A DNA stretch of 64,000 nt, taken from positions 76,478,634 to 76,542,633 of the forward strand of contig CM066997.1 in the NCBI GenBank assembly GCA_033977485.1. Direction: 5' to 3'. Of this stretch, positions 1 through 13,041 are shown one piece after another. A program made the translations under genes and the position numbers. Within the stretch, counting starts at the first letter, position 1, and each line of letters begins with the position of its first letter. The notes below the pieces were generated by a model that searched no databases, was not told where the DNA came from, and worked only from the letters and a program-made list of their open reading frames with translations. This DNA comes from Hydrangea macrophylla. Taxonomy: Eukaryota > Streptophyta > Magnoliopsida > Cornales > Hydrangeaceae.

Positions 1-215
1 TTTACCGTACCAGTTGAGTCTCAGAACCGGGACCGGTTATCCGGTTCAACCGTTTCACCCACCGGTTCTAGATGGTTTTTTGTCTAATAACGATTACCGG
101 TCAGAACCGAACCGGGAAAGGCACCAGTTGACGGGTGAACCGGTTGAACCAGTCGGTCCGGTTCGGGTTTCACAACCATGGTTCTAATAGCTAACTCTAA
201 TAGACAGAATAGTGA
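1..215. repeat. Block rich in ACCGGTT / AACCGG motifs
   Basis: About 200 bases dense in CCGGTTCAACC and AACCGGTTGAACC in both orientations, ending where family-A LTR sequence becomes recognisable. Such motif-dense blocks are typical of subterminal regions of plant DNA transposons, but no terminus or target-site duplication is inside the window. Identity is unresolved. Confidence 0.35.
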
Positions 216-3200
216 GTTGATCTTGTAAAAATGGAAAAGTGGGGTTATGAATGTTTTTAATTCATGATTTTTTATGGAGATTATCCTTATTGTGTCTAGA
301 ATACACATAAAAAAGCCAAATCACTATTGAAGTTACAGATTGAGAGAAATCATATAAATAAGAGAGGTTACTTAGAAACAGAGTTTGTACTGTCGACTGA
401 AATGTAGAAAAATCTTAGAAAATGAAAATAAAACATTTGGAGGCCCATATAATATAGAAAGTTCCCTAAGACATTGAAGTTCAAAGGAAAAATGAGTTGG
501 GACCACTTTCTTTGTAAATGTTTTCTGAAAAATAAGTTGAAAGTCAACCAAACTGCTGTGACTAAGAAAATATAATGTCTGGAAGGAATGTTTGGGTCAA
601 TAGGGAGCCCTTCCAAGTGCTTATAGATCAAACCAAAAATCATAGGTGTTCTTTAATGATTTAGGAAGACTTTCCAAGTGGTAGTATGATCATCCATTAA
701 GCATTGCACCCATAATACTATTTTCAAATTGAACAACTCATTGTTTTGAAGATTTTGAGAAAACAAACTTTTATTTCTTGAAATCAAAATGTGGGGGGTT
801 TTAGAAAGGTTTTGAAAGGATATTTTGAAATGACATTTTTAGCTCTTGGATAAAGATTCTAACCACTTGGAACATCTACTCCAAATTCATTTCAAGAACT
901 TCCCAAGTATTTGCAAAACATTGTTTTATTTGGAAACCAAACTCAAGAATCCATGGAAGTATGATATATGAGAGGATGGATGATGCACAAGGTACATATG
1001 AGAGTATAAGATGTTACTAATCATGAAAAAAGATGTTCTTTGCATGCATGACAAATGAGGCATGAGAATATCATATCAAAACATAAGAATCAAAATCAAC
1101 AATCTGTGAATAGAGTCTAGAACAGTGAACTGATTTTGTAAAATCCACCAAAAATACTTTAAAAGCTTTAGTAAAAGTGGGGAAAATCATGGATAACCCT
1201 AAATATATCTACTAAATCATGCAAAAAGCCAAACTACAATAGCTATTGCAGATTAAGAGAGATGAATCAGAATGTACACATGACTCAGAAACAAGAACTG
1301 CATTGTTGAGTCGTTGACTGATTTTGTATAATTTTTCATAAATCAAAGGAAGAGTTCCTGATGTCCCATTATATACCAAAAGTTCCCTAAGACACCCAAG
1401 TTAAAAAAAAATAGAAAAGATGTATGTACAGTGACGAAAATGTCCATAATAAGTGCAAGAAGTCAGGTAAACATTCTGTGAGAACAGAGGCAGATTATGA
1501 ATATGAACTTCTAAAATATAGAAAACACATTTTCACATTTCCTAAAGTAATGAAATAAAATGGAGGTAAACTACAATGTATTAGGAAGATTTTCCAGGTG
1601 GTCTTGCCTAGAAAAATATTTGAAAATAGATCATTCACTGTTTTGCATCTCTGTTAAGAAAATCTATTTAATTTGTGGAAAAGAGTTTGGGATTTTGGTT
1701 AGGGGCTTGAAATAGATGCTCAAACCATGAACTTAAGCACTTGAGTAGATGAAGTAACCATCTAGAACAACTTCTTAACACTTGAAATCTCAAGTACTTG
1801 GAAGAAGAAGAATCGAAATAGAAATGAGCTTGAGGGAGAGATGATGCAAATGATGAAGGAATCAAAATAGAAATGGAGGTTGAGAAGAGATTATGCTAGA
1901 ATGCAAAGAAGTCAAAATAGATATGGGATTGAGAAGGGAAATACAAGTATGATAAAAGAAAAATGAAAATAGAAATGAGATTAGGAGAGAGAAACAAGCA
2001 TATAATCAGTAGTTTATCAATAGTGGAACCATAAGCATTCAACCTCTCATATATGTGTATATAGGTGTGTTCATCACTCTCTAACTCATTGAAAACTCAA
2101 AGAATGTAAATAAAATGGATTGAAAGCTTGAAAGCACAAGTTTAGTTTTGAGAAAACTAATTGAAACTCACATTTGGATTGGATTTTGAAGAAGAAAATC
2201 TTTATTACTCTCTCTCTATTTCTCCCTAACTGTCTATATCTCTCTCTAATGACTTCCAAGTTCTTCCCCAAATGAAAGCAAATGGGTCTCATTTATAGGC
2301 CAATTTGGGGAGGCAAGTTGGGTTTTAAAAAGTCTCTAATTGGTGCAAAATCCCGGAATAATCAAAACTATGTCGTTTTGTTTGTTAGAAATTTGATTTA
2401 GAACCCAAAAATTAAATAAAAATTTAAAAAAAAAATGAAAAATGACTCAGAGTGCCGCCGCGACACTCGAACACTGCCGCCGAGGTAGTGGGCTAGTGCC
2501 GCCATGGCTTTCAACCCCTCGTTGACCGAAATTTGCGTTTTGGCCCCCGGAACTCCCGAAATTTGCAAAACGGCCCTATTTCATTCGAAATTCACAGAAA
2601 ATTCATACGAAATCCAAATTGAGATTGTGATATACTGTTGGAAAGGTATTGAGGTCTACTTTTCATAAAAATAGTTTAAAGTTGGGTCACTTTGGAATGT
2701 AATGCGGTATCTGCGATAAAAGCTGATTTGATCGCATTTTTCACCTTTAGAAATTCATAACAAATTCATTTTAAGTCCCGAAATTATGTGCGATATACCA
2801 TTGAAAAGCTATTGACCTCTAGTATTTGATAAAAATATTTCAACGTCGAAAAGGAGACTTTGACTTTTGGTCAAACTTACAATCAAACCAGTCGAACAGT
2901 ACACTTGTAGGAAATTCCGGGAAGTTCTAGGAGCCTCTAGAGACTGTCGTTCCCGTCCGATTTTATTTTAAAATATATTTTAAGACTTTTCATATGATCT
3001 AGGATGATCTCAAAACTTTTGGACGAATTCAGATGATTTTGGTCAAACCCTGGTCAAACTTGGTTAATCAGGTCAATAGGGATTTTCTGGGAACTTCCGG
3101 GGGTTTCTGGGAGCTGATGATTTCAATTATTTCTCTTTTAAAATACTTTTCATTTTATTTTGAACAAAATCGAATGATTTCTGAGATTCTGGGCCAACCT

Positions 3201-3250
3201 GGAGAGTTTTGAGCTTTTAGGGACATTTTGGTCATTTTTGCCAATTCTTT
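216..3250 (-). mobile_element. Decayed LTR of family A (partial)
   Basis: Collinear with the plus-strand reading of the better-preserved LTRs at 8135, 42865 and 52071. Shared landmarks in order are TTTTTTATGGAGA then CCTTATTGTGTCTAGA near 270-300, AGTTCCCTAAGACA near 460, the TATA region with ATTTATAGGCCAATTTGGGG near 2290, ACTATGTCGTTTTG near 2370, the GC-rich GTGCCGCC boxes near 2450-2510, and CTATTGACCTCTAGTAT near 2809. The first roughly 900 bases of the LTR are missing at the left, and the right end fades out near 3250 without the TGTCTACA terminus. It is the most diverged copy, hence probably the oldest. Confidence 0.75.
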
Positions 3251-3453
3251 GACTTCTTGAGAGTTAGAGGCAATCTCTGAAAATCCGATATTTCTAATCA
3301 TCAAGGTTTGACATGCTTGAGACTTGAGAATGACTAATTGTTGTTATTTGTAACCCTAGCATTTTCTTTATATATCATAGGTATTAAGTAAATTACTCAT
3401 ACTATTGAGGATATTTTAGTAAATATGTAATATAATCGGGTCGAAGTAGGAGT

Positions 3454-3608
3454 TAGGGATGCATTGCCAACTCTACTCCTACTCTTAAAGGAGTTTTGTA
3501 TCTCCAACCCAACTCCACTCCATTGTAATTTTGGTAGACTCCAACTCCTTAACATTAGGAGTGGAGTGGGGCAGAGTACCAATAGGTTGGAGTAAATTGC
3601 CATCCCTA
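3454..3608. mobile_element. Small hAT-like MITE
   Basis: The left end TAGGGATGCATTGCCAACT and the reverse complement of the right end, TAGGGATGGCAATTTACTCC, form an imperfect terminal inverted repeat around about 155 bases with no coding capacity. The TAGGGATGGCA terminus resembles plant hAT MITEs. The flanking 8-mers do not match, so the boundary or class is tentative. Confidence 0.45.
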
Positions 3609-3621
3609 CCAAAGACATATC

Positions 3622-3921
3622 ATGGATACATGGGTTTGCATAGAGGTTAGTGCTGCCAATGATTTCAGTAAAGAGTTTAACATTGAAGCAAAAGATGAGG
3701 AAAATGGGAGGTCTGTTTTGACTAAAATCATTGTGGATTACCAATGGACTCCTTCTAGATGCAAGAAATATTCTCAATTTGGTCATGACTTCCATAAGGT
3801 TGTTCATCCAAATCCTCTTCCCAAGCCAACTCCCAAAACCCACCAATGTTTAAAGAAGAAGGAGATAGTTGGTGAGTGGCAAGTGGTTTCTCGGAAGGAC
3901 AAAGGGAAAAAAGACAATTGA
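3622..3921 (+). pseudogene. LINE ORF1-like gag/zinc-knuckle fragment
   Basis: A 99-residue reading frame resembling the middle of plant L1 ORF1 proteins, which bind the element's RNA. A VCIEVSAAND segment near residue 5 corresponds to the conserved strand before the knuckle. VDYQWTPSRCKKYSQFGHDF at about 38-57 corresponds to the zf-CCHC_4 knuckle, in which the pattern Cys-X2-Cys-X3-Gly-His-X4-Cys is normally kept. Here only the first Cys and the Gly-His survive; the second and last Cys are Tyr and Val. A WQVVSRKDKGK tail near 86-96 matches the basic stretch after the knuckle. The upstream RNA-binding part (DUF4283-like) is absent. Two lost metal ligands and the truncation make it a dead copy. 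Family assignment rests on motif recognition only. Confidence 0.6.
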
Positions 3922-4645
3922 AGATGATTCTTGCATTTCATATGGAAAGAATCCCTTGCCATGTCAATGGGCAACATGTTTTCTGCCCTATCCCTAGCTA
4001 CAAATGAGGTTGCTCAAAGACCTAAATCTAGGGAAGCAGTAGGCCCTTTCTAGTTTAAGACAGAGAGGTTGCTAGCTACAATGTGGAAGTGGAAGATGAT
4101 GAGACTGAAGAGGAATTTGATGTTGTTTATGGTGAAGCTATTCCAACTCTAGAGAGCTCCAAAGAGAAGAAAAAGGAAGCGAAGATAAAATTTAGTGGAA
4201 GTCATCCTAAAGGTGGCCACAAATCTGGATAGTGTCTCATTGTCTCTCATGTGTGGTGTTCCATTTGTTTGTTCCCTTTTTTGTTGGACCATGTTTTGTT
4301 TCATTTGGTAGCCCTACATCCATGCTTTGTATAGTTTTTCCATCTTCTTGATGTTTGTATGGCTATGTTGTTCCTATTAGATGGTTGGGATGGGTTCTTT
4401 TCTGTGCCTTGGCTTAGATAGTCCCCCATCCCATGTTGAAGATAAGTTGGGATGGGCTTCTTTCTGTGTTTTTTTGCTTTAGAAAGGATCCAATGTTGCA
4501 TAGTTTTTCTCTCTGTGCTTGTTTTTTAGTCTACTTGTATATCCTGGGGTATGCCCCTTGTACATTTTTATACGTGTCTTTGGCATTTTTTTCCGTTTTA
4601 ATTAACAATTTTCTGGGAAAAAAAAAGAAAAAAGAAAAAAGATGC
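3622..4645 (+). mobile_element. LINE (L1-type) remnant with 3' tail
   Basis: A broken ORF1-like coding piece (3622-3921) is followed by several hundred bases of open-frame-poor sequence and a T-rich 3' tail reading CAATTTTCTGGG into an adenine-rich tract at about 4618-4645. That order (ORF1, tail, poly(A)) is the layout of plant L1 elements. There is no endonuclease or RT sequence, so most of ORF2 is deleted. Target-site duplications were not found. Confidence 0.6.
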
Positions 4646-4779
4646 TAACCTATGCACATTTTTTCTGGGCCAAAAGATTCTTTTTCACCTCTTTGTATGC
4701 AATGGTAAGCTATACGAGGCGGGCCCAGGATGTCATTCCTCCAGGTGGCATATATTTAAATGGAAATTCAGCGCCCTTT

Positions 4780-4997
4780 GACCCAATATTTTGGTAGAAA
4801 TTGTTGGAAAAATTTGAATGAGAAATTGGTTTTTTAATTGAATGGATTTTTGGTTATGCCAAACAAACCCTTTGCCGAATGGATATGACTGTTGACGAAC
4901 AGGTTCCTTTTGAAAGGTTGTGACTGTTGACAAACAGTTTCCTATAACCTATATATATGGGTATTGTTCAATCATTTTAAAGAAGAATATACGAAAT

Positions 4998-5039
<42 letters not shown>

Positions 5040-5500
5040 ATTAGAATTAAGTCTGTTCGAGTATTATTCACATAATTGCGTTCACTGGGTTCTGCATATT
5101 GGAGTGCAACTTATGCAGAACTGTAAATCTGTTCTATCTTAGGAGATGATTGTTCATCAACCTTGTGCACTGAGAGGGAGCAAATTCGTCTTAAGATTGT
5201 TATCCGGGTATAAACTAGTTTTTTTTTTGTTTTCCTCAAGACGAATTTTTGATTGCTTGTGTTTATAAATCTGAAAATCGATTTCTTGTTCGAATTTCGA
5301 AACTGGTATCTGAATCTCAATAGTCTGCGTTATCACATTTTTGTACAACGTATTACGAGATTTGTAAATTGCTTTGATCATATTAATTAAACTGGTTTAT
5401 GATCTTGATTGATTTGTACACTGCCTTTGATCATATTAATTAAACTTGTTTGTGATCTAGATTAATGTTATCCACAAGATTACTATATGGAAACAATAAA
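4780..5500 (+). repeat. LTR-like promoter/leader sequence, part duplicated at 31085
   Basis: A TATATATAGGG-like box (near 4950-4962) follows two GTTGACAAACAG-type motifs. It is followed by a (TC)n tract at about 4998-5035 and a leader with GAGAGGGAGCAAATTC near 5170-5190. About 105 bases (5090-5195) recur almost unchanged at 31085-31190. Two tandem copies of TTTGATCATATTAATTAAAC lie at about 5375-5460. The layout resembles an LTR or TE promoter, but no TG...CA termini or TSD could be fixed. Confidence 0.4.
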
Positions 5501-5501
5501 T

Positions 5502-5885
5502 AATTTGGTAGATATATTTATTAACTACACCATATGCCCGATTTGTAACGGGAATATCCGTTACAAAAATTATTTGTAACGGATATACCCGTTACAAATA
5601 TGGCGTTGCAAATTTGTAACGGATTTTTGTAATGGATCTATCCGTTACTAATTTGTAACGGATTTTTGTAACGGATATACCCGTTACTAATATAATTTTT
5701 GTAACGGTTATACCCATTACAAATTAGTTTAGTAACGGATAAATATCCAACTTTTTTGATTTTTGGGAAAAAAATACTAACGATTTGTAATGAATTAGTA
5801 ACAGTTATATCCGTTACTAATTTCCAAAATGCATAAAATTAATAACGGATTTTGTAACGGATATACCCGTTACAAAATTTAATTA
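5502..5885. repeat. CACTA-type subterminal repeat block (GTAACGG)
   Basis: At least ten copies of a GTAACGGATATACCCGTTAC-type motif occur in both orientations within about 380 bases, next to an AACTACACCATATG sequence near 5523 that could be a decayed CACTA terminus. Dense inverted short motifs next to a CACTA-like end are the hallmark of En/Spm subterminal regions. No matching opposite end is seen, so this is a fragment. Confidence 0.5.
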
Positions 5886-6970
5886 AAAAATAAAAAAAAT
5901 TATTTCATAAATCCCCAAATAATTTTTTTTGTGCACCTAATTAACATGCATAATAATCCATACAAACACAAAAATAACAAGCTCAATCGATACCAAATAC
6001 AAGTAGAATACAAAATGTTTAATTTTACAAATCTTTGTCCATACCCAAGTTCTTAGTTTAACTACATTACTTCTTACACATGAAATTAACTCAAGAAAGA
6101 TAAAATACAGAAAATCTCTTTATCAACAACCAAGTTCATCAACTTAACTTCTTACAATTGCTTCATCTCTTCCTGCTTCACTGCCCTTGGATCATCACCA
6201 CCCTGTCTTTCATCATAATCGATGATGGTGTTAGAAAAAGAAATCACAAATGAATAATAATCAAATTATTTTAATAAATAAGGGAAAGTCAATGTGAAAC
6301 TCACCATATTGTTAATTGGGGTCACACCAAATTTAAAAATCTTGTTTGAAACACCTACAAAGTCAATGTTGAAAATTTCAAATTCATAACTCAAACAATG
6401 CAATAGCCTAAATGTGCAAGTGCTAAATATTGAACATAAGAGTTGTCAAAATCTATATCTATTCAACGACCAAACAAGAACAAAATTCAAGCAATTGAAA
6501 TGTAAAAACATCTACAAATTCACAATAAGAGTAAAAATAAATTAAAACAAACAACTAAAAGAACTGTTGTCAACAATCTTTGGAGAGGAAAAAAAGTAGT
6601 GGAAATCGAACCAAAGTCTCTATAGAGGAGCTTGATCCCGTCAAAACAAGAGAGTCAAGCCTTGTTCTTATGAGTATAGTATTATGGCTTATGTTGGAGA
6701 AATGATTAGTGGTTGTTAGTTGTTACAATAACTCTTACAATTATCAGCTTTAGAGTGCTGCTTCTACGAAAACATCATTAAAACTTTGTCTCTTGTTTAA
6801 TTGTTAAGCATCCCATGGACATCGTTAGTCATGCATAATCCAATTGGGGACCTTTTAATGACCCATCAAAGCAAACCAATATAAATCCATCATTTCTTGT
6901 CTTTACCAAGCTAGTATCCTAATTGTATCTAAATATAGACATTGAAAACAATATCAAAAAGTAATAAATA
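5886..6970. other. Unassigned AT-rich stretch, no gene recognised
   Basis: No coding frame with recognisable similarity, no RNA gene, no clear TE terminus. It lies between the GTAACGG block and the TATGTCACTTT block, so it may be internal sequence of the truncated CACTA fragment on its left. Confidence 0.4.
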
Positions 6971-7345
6971 TACTACAAGGAAAAAGGGTTTTTATGTCAC
7001 TTTTAAAATTGTATTATGTCACTTTTATTTTGTGTGACATAATTATTTCTTGCAGGGTGTTTTTATGTCACTTTTTAAGTATTTATGTCACTTTTTAAAA
7101 AAGTGACATAAATACTTGATTATTTATGTCATTTATTTAAATAAGTGACATAAATAATAACGTATTTATGTCACTTTTTTAAAAAGTAACATAAATAATA
7201 ATGTTTTATGTCACTTTTAAAAAAGCGACATAAATAAAAACGCGGTGGCAATTTTGTAAATAAAAACATTTTACTATTATGTCGGTTTTGCTAAAAAGTG
7301 ACATAAAAAAGTTATCTTAATGTGGGTTTTAAAAAAAGTGACATA
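6971..7345. repeat. Left subterminal repeats, TTTATGTCACTTTT
   Basis: About a dozen copies of ATGTCACTTTT or AAAAGTGACAT alternate in orientation, several as hairpin-like pairs (for example GTATTTATGTCACTTTTT facing AAAAGTGACATAAATA). The same motif forms the array at 19330-19895. In En/Spm elements such repeats bind the TnpA protein; that role is inferred here. Confidence 0.7.
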
Positions 7346-7349
7346 AAAG

Positions 7350-7800
7350 ATATTTGCGCGCTTAAAATTTCATTGATTCGCTCTCAAACTTGGCCTCTTC
7401 GTTCCCAAACCCCAAACCTCTCTCTTTATTCCCAAAACCCTCTCCAAGTCCATATCCATCGCACCTCTCCCTCCACCACCATGTTGCCCCCTGCTCGTGG
7501 CCATAACCACCGCCGATTCCTCCTTCCCTTAGCCACCGCCGCCACCTCCTCCTGCTCTTAGCCTCTTCCTCCTCTCAGTCGCGGCAGCCTCCTCTAAGAT
7601 CTCCTCTCCAGGTTTCTCTCTCTCTCTCTCTCTCTCTCACAAACCCCCTCATCCCTCTCTCGCTGACCCCCTCATCCCTCTCTGTATCATCGTTGCCGAG
7701 CTGTCGCTGCCCTCCTCTCAAATAGCCACTGCCGCCGCCACTGCCGCTAGCTCTAGGTTTTTCTCTGTCTCTCTCTCTCTCTCTCATTGTATGTGTGTAT
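7350..7800 (+). other. CT-rich leader-like region of the CACTA-like element
   Basis: A pyrimidine-rich stretch (CTCTCTTTATTCCCAAAACC and similar) with two (TC)n tracts near 7615-7637 and 7765-7785. A 79-codon frame at 7322-7561 is low complexity (Pro, Ser, Ala) and matches nothing I recognise. It reads like a 5' UTR and first intron, possibly the element's own promoter region or a captured leader. Confidence 0.3.
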
Positions 7801-8134
7801 ATGATTATATATGCTCCGAATCAATATCGGTATTTGGGAATACGATTATAGCTCCAATAGTCTGTGCGTATGTAAAGGGAAAATACGAGCTTAGTTTGAT
7901 TGAGACATGAACTTAGGCAGGTTTTGAATTGAATAGTTTTGCCAACATTGGGATTAACACTGTTCACTATTTTTAGATGATTTTGGCAACCAAAAAAGGT
8001 TTTTGCTCTTTCATAATAGGCCTGTATGTATTATTTCATGTTGTGTAAACCATATACGTCGTAATGAAGTATTCTAACTGTACTTTATGACAATATCTTG
8101 AATATCATATAGAATTCTTATGAAAACATACTAC

Positions 8135-11100
8135 TGTGGACACCGAAAGTGGACCACTTCTCTTGTTTGAGAAAAGAAAATGGTCTGTTGAAAACAGATA
8201 CAGAGTCGCCACTTGGTCTTTAAGGAACCAAGAAACCTAATTTTGACTCACCCAAATGGATAAAGGGCACCGGCCCTTCATAACCAAAGAACTTGGTTCG
8301 GGGTTTTGGTACGAGAGAGGAAGGAGCCTTTGTCGCGACTAAAACACCCTCAACTCGCCCCGTCTTTCGACGGGCCTCAATTAGCATCCAAATAATCATC
8401 TTATACTATGTATGGTTCGGAAATTAATTAATACTATGATAGTATATTACATTACATAAGAAACTTGAAAATGGAAGATCTAAAGATAAGATATCATTCA
8501 TAAGATCCAAGCCAAATATCACACAATGCGAAGTGAAAGATCACACAAATAAACCTAGGAAAATTCGTCTAATCATATATCAATTAATCAAGTTTTCCTA
8601 ATCTAAAGGGGACATGAATTGTTCTTGAAACAAATAAACAAAGAAATCAAAATATGCTTAGCAAGCTAGTATGATGCATGTTAATCTTTGAGAAAAGAAG
8701 ATCCCTCAATCCCCGGGACGGATGAGAAAGGATGATTAGATCAAGGGGAAGCATGAACGTGTGATCGTGATCATTCCTTATAATCTTCTTAGATTAAGAG
8801 TTACAAAAACCCCAAATCTTGCATGAATGCAATGTATGTATCTAAGATGTGCAAAGGTTGTAGTGTGTTTTGGGTACATGGATTTCTAGAAGACTTAGAA
8901 GTCTAAAATGTGTATGAATGAATGAATTAAATCAACATGGGATGTGTAAAAATGTAGTATGAACTACTTCCTAAGATATGAACTAATTTGGAATGCATAT
9001 AAGCATCAAATCAAAGAATGAAAGTTAAAGTATACTTGCTGTGAATAGTGGACAGAACAGTAGCATGATCTTTTGGAATTTGAAAAGAGGGGTTAGGAAT
9101 ATTTTAAATGCATGACTTTTTATGGAGATGTTCCTTATTGTGTCTAGAACACAACCCAAAAGGCCAATCTTGAATAGCTATCACAGATTGAGAGAAATCA
9201 TATAAACAATAGAGGTCACTCAGAAACAGAGTTTGTACTGTCGACTGAAATGTTAGAAAATCTTAGAAAATGAAAAAGAATGATCTAGAGGCCCATTTTA
9301 TACAGAAAGTTCCCTAAGACATTTAATATTAAGGGAAAAATAAGTTAGGACCACCCCTTTTGGAAAAGTTTTCTGGAAAAGAGGTCGTAAGTTGACCTAG
9401 CTGCTGTGACAGCAAAAACAGAATGTTTGGAAGGAATGTTGGGACCCAAATGGACCATTTCCAAGTACTTCCAAGTCAAACAAAAAATCATGGGTGTTCT
9501 CCAATGAGTTAGGAAGACTTTCCAAGTGGCCTTGTATCCATATGTTGAGTATTGAGTTCTAGAAAAATCTTTGAACTCAACTCACTCACTGTTTTGACTC
9601 ATTGTTTTGAAGATTTTGGAGAAAACAAAGTTTTGTTTCTTGAAACCAAATGAGAGGGATTGAGAGGGGTTTTGAAATAGATGTTTTGAAAACATGTTTT
9701 CAACACTCAATAAGGATCCTAGCCACTTAGAATACCTACATCAAACTCATCATTTAAGAACCTCCAAGATTGTTGGAGAGATTTATTTTTTTTTAGACAT
9801 AACTTCAATACATTCCAAGAATACCTTGGAAGTATTGAGGTTATGATCATCATCTATCAAACATGTTTTTGAGGTCAAGAGCTACTATCCATAAGGATTC
9901 ACTCACCCCAAACTTCATGTCATCACTTAGATGATGATGAACTAGTAAGTAAATAAAGAAAATAAAAAGAAATGGGATGAGAAGAGATGAACAATAAATA
10001 AACAAACAAGTAGATGATAATCAATAGATGATATTCATGAAGCATGAGACTTGTAGATTGGTGTATCACTCATATGTAATGACACTAGACATGGAAGAAG
10101 CTTCCACACTCTTGAATGCTCACTAAAATGGTGGTTGGGAGTATTGAATGTTGAAGTAAATGGAAGTAATGAAGTAAAAACAAAGTTAGAACTCACTTTT
10201 GTTTTTGAAAATCAAAGAAGAAAGCTTCTTTTCTCTCTACTCTAGCCTTATCTCTACAACTTTCTCTCCCAAACTTTTCCAAAACTCACATTTGACTCCC
10301 CCAAAATGAAGAGTAATGGGGTGTTTATATAGGCCAACTTGGGGTGTTTTTGGGATTTAGAAAGTACTCCCATTGGCTCCAAACATCTGAAATCATAAAA
10401 CTACGTCGTTTTGGCTTTTAATTAATCAAAATGGGACCACAAAACATATTACAAAAATACACTGCTCTGGGGGGGAGTGCCGTGGCGGCACTGGGCCAGT
10501 GCCGCGGCAGCAGTGCTCCTCCCTTCGTCTGGATAATGCTGTTTAGGCCCCCCGAAGTTCCGGTATTCGCGAAAAGGCACTATTTTGTCCGAAATTCACA
10601 GAAAATGCATACGAACTCTAAATCGAGGTTGTGATATACCGTTGGAAAGGTAACGGAGTCTACTTTACATAAAAAATAGTTCGGGGATAGGTCACTTTGA
10701 AAAGTTTTGCGGTATTCGCGATAAAAGCCGATTTGATCGCCTTTTTCGCCTTTGGAAATTCATAATAAATTCGTTTTAAATCCAGAAATTATGTGCGATA
10801 TACCGTTGGAAAGCTATTGACCTCTAGTATCCATGAAAAATATTTGAAAATTGTTTCGGTGCCCCGATTCCAAAGTCAAATCTTGGTCAAACTGGTCAAA
10901 CCTGGGATTCCCGGGAAGTTCTGGGAACCTCCGGGAGCTCCCAGGAGCCGACGTTTTCGCTCGATTCTCTTTTAAAACTTATTTTAATGCTTTTCTAATG
11001 ATTCTGGTGAATTCGGACAATTTCGGTCAAACTTGGTCAAACTTGGTCAAACTCCGGTCAAACCTTGGTCACACCGGTCAACGGGGACTTTCGGGGAACT

Positions 11101-11371
11101 TCCGGGACTTCCGGGGGTCTCTGGGGGCTGACGATTTCATCCGATTTTTCTTAAAAACTCATTTTATCACTTTTCTTACGACGTAGCATGTTTTCAGAAC
11201 TTTGGGACCAAATCTGGGAGTTTTCGGGCTTTCAGGGGTATTTTGGTCAATCTGAGCATTCTGAGAGATAGAGTTGACTTCCAGGAGTCCTTTTGAGTCT
11301 TTTACGATCATTGTGAACCACCAAGCTATGGGTCTCCTAAATATGATAGCCGACAAAATGGGGTGTCTACA
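8135..11371 (-). mobile_element. Solo LTR, family A, TSD ACTAC
   Basis: Begins TGTGGACACC and ends GGGGTGTCTACA, flanked by perfect 5-bp duplications ACTAC at 8130-8134 and 11372-11376. It is collinear throughout with the LTRs of the complete element at 42865-55351. There is no internal region, so it is a solo LTR left by LTR-LTR recombination. Orientation is minus, inferred from PBS and PPT of the complete copy: the retroelement start TGTAGACACC is at 11371. A TATATAAAC box on the minus strand lies at 10324-10331. It sits inside the CACTA-like element. Confidence 0.9.
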
Positions 11372-11570
11372 ACTACCTTCTTTCTTGGACACCAGCTTGG
11401 TAATAGTTGAGACTTACCTAGCAACTGAAAAAAGTTGAAAGTAATATGGCTTAATTATTTATTTATACACTCACTGTATAACCTGCTCAACTATATGCAC
11501 AATTGTAGAATCCTGAGTATGTTGTGTTGTTGGTAAATGTACTGGGTTGGGCTAAATATTGTGACATAGA

Positions 11571-11916
11571 CAATGGCGGATCTAGGAATCTTGGCTAGGG
11601 GGTTGTGTATAAGAGCTTAGAATCACATGGGGTCAAGGCAAATTGTTTTGTGTCTATTTGTAATTAGGCCAATATATTACATATTTTCAATTTTTGGGAG
11701 AATGAAGTATATTTGGATCAACATATTACATATAAAATCTTTTTTTTTAGCCTAACTAATATTTTTTCTGGGGCTATATAATAAGTTTGAATAATACATG
11801 TATAAAAGTATAATTTTTCAAAAGCTAGGGGTACTTACTGCCCACAATCCTGTCCTTCCCCTCCCCATATCCCCACCCCCACCCCCTCTTCTTTTCCCTT
11901 CTTGTATCCGCCACTG
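11571..11916. mobile_element. hAT MITE, TSD GACATAGA
   Basis: Ends are CAATGGCGGATCTAGG and, in inverse, CAGTGGCGGATACAAG. Perfect 8-bp duplications GACATAGA flank it at 11563-11570 and 11917-11924, the TSD length of hAT elements. It is 346 bases long with no coding capacity. Confidence 0.85.
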
Positions 11917-12702
11917 GACATAGAGTTATGATGGGTGAGTTTATGAAACTCTAGGGGGACGGTCGCCCTTGCTTGTCCCCCCTTGGATCCACCCTTGCTT
12001 TTCAAATCATTGTTTATTGTTACCACTATATGTGAATATTTTAATGTTGTTGGTCTCCATTTTTTACAGAGAATTTTCCTTGTCAATCTCCAGTATGTAT
12101 ACTGAAATGATTAAGCCAACTGCATTAGAATGCTGTTATGAATATGAATTTTTAAAGACTTCCAGTTCCATGTATATAGCATTGCATGTGGTGTTTATAG
12201 AAAGACTATTGTAGTCGTTTAAATATCGCTTGGGTTGATTCTGTTTGTAAGTTGAAGTGTTCCATCCGTATGTTTTGATATAAAATACTAGGAGAAAATT
12301 ATTTCACCACATTCACTTGTATGTTAGATAGCTCTTTTTTCCTTTTTTTTTTTTGGGTTTTTTTTTGTAGTAAAAAAAGAAAAAAAATGAGAAAAGGTTT
12401 TATAGCTTGTTGACTTGTTCATGGTTTTGGCACTTCTTGTCAATGCAAGCAGACTTTTGATACCTCTTTCTCATTTATTTGGGGGCAAGGTTCAAAATTT
12501 ACTATTGGTCTTATCACTAATATACAGGAAAACTATTTCTAATTTAAGTTGACTAACAAATTATCATTTATCTACTTTCAGTGTGAACTTAGCAGTTGAT
12601 GTAGACATGTAGTAACTTCCTACACCTGTTATTCAGGGAATTTTTCTCTCTTAGATGAGTTCTTCTTTTTCTTTCGGCTTAAGTTTATTGAGATTGATTG
12701 AG

Positions 12703-12704
12703 AG

Positions 12705-12738
<34 letters not shown>
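12703..12738 (+). repeat. (GA)n microsatellite
   Basis: Uninterrupted GA dinucleotides of about 36 bases inside the CACTA-like element. Confidence 0.9.
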
Positions 12739-12740
<2 letters not shown>

Positions 12741-12875
12741 ACAAGTGAGACTGTACATTAGTAACAGATTTTTTATTAAGTTAAAAACTAGTAACAGAAT
12801 TCAGCATCGGAGGTACACAACTGATCTTAAGATGTAATATCCTGCAAGAAAGACTTAATACTCTGATTACAATTA

Positions 12876-12950
12876 ATCTATGTAGCACGGATACGGACAC
12901 GCGACTCGGACACGATACAACACGGAGACAGTGAAACGACGTTTTTATTT
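12876..12950 (+). repeat. Fragment of the GTAGCACGG hAT family
   Basis: Reads TATGTAGCACGGATACGGAC followed by GACTCGGACACGATAC. It matches the left end of the complete hAT-like MITE at 33841-34393, and a related piece lies at 20945. No right end or TSD was found, so this is a terminal fragment. Confidence 0.55.
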
Positions 12951-13041
12951 TTTGTTTTACAGAGACTCTATTTGGTTGCTTCAGAAAATGTGAGAGAAAA
13001 TCTGGTTATAAACATTCTGTCAATGGTACCATTTCTTTGTT

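Noticed and set aside
4433..4648. A 71-codon hydrophobic frame
   Set aside because: It lies in the LINE 3' tail and ends in the adenine tract; low-complexity composition and no start context.
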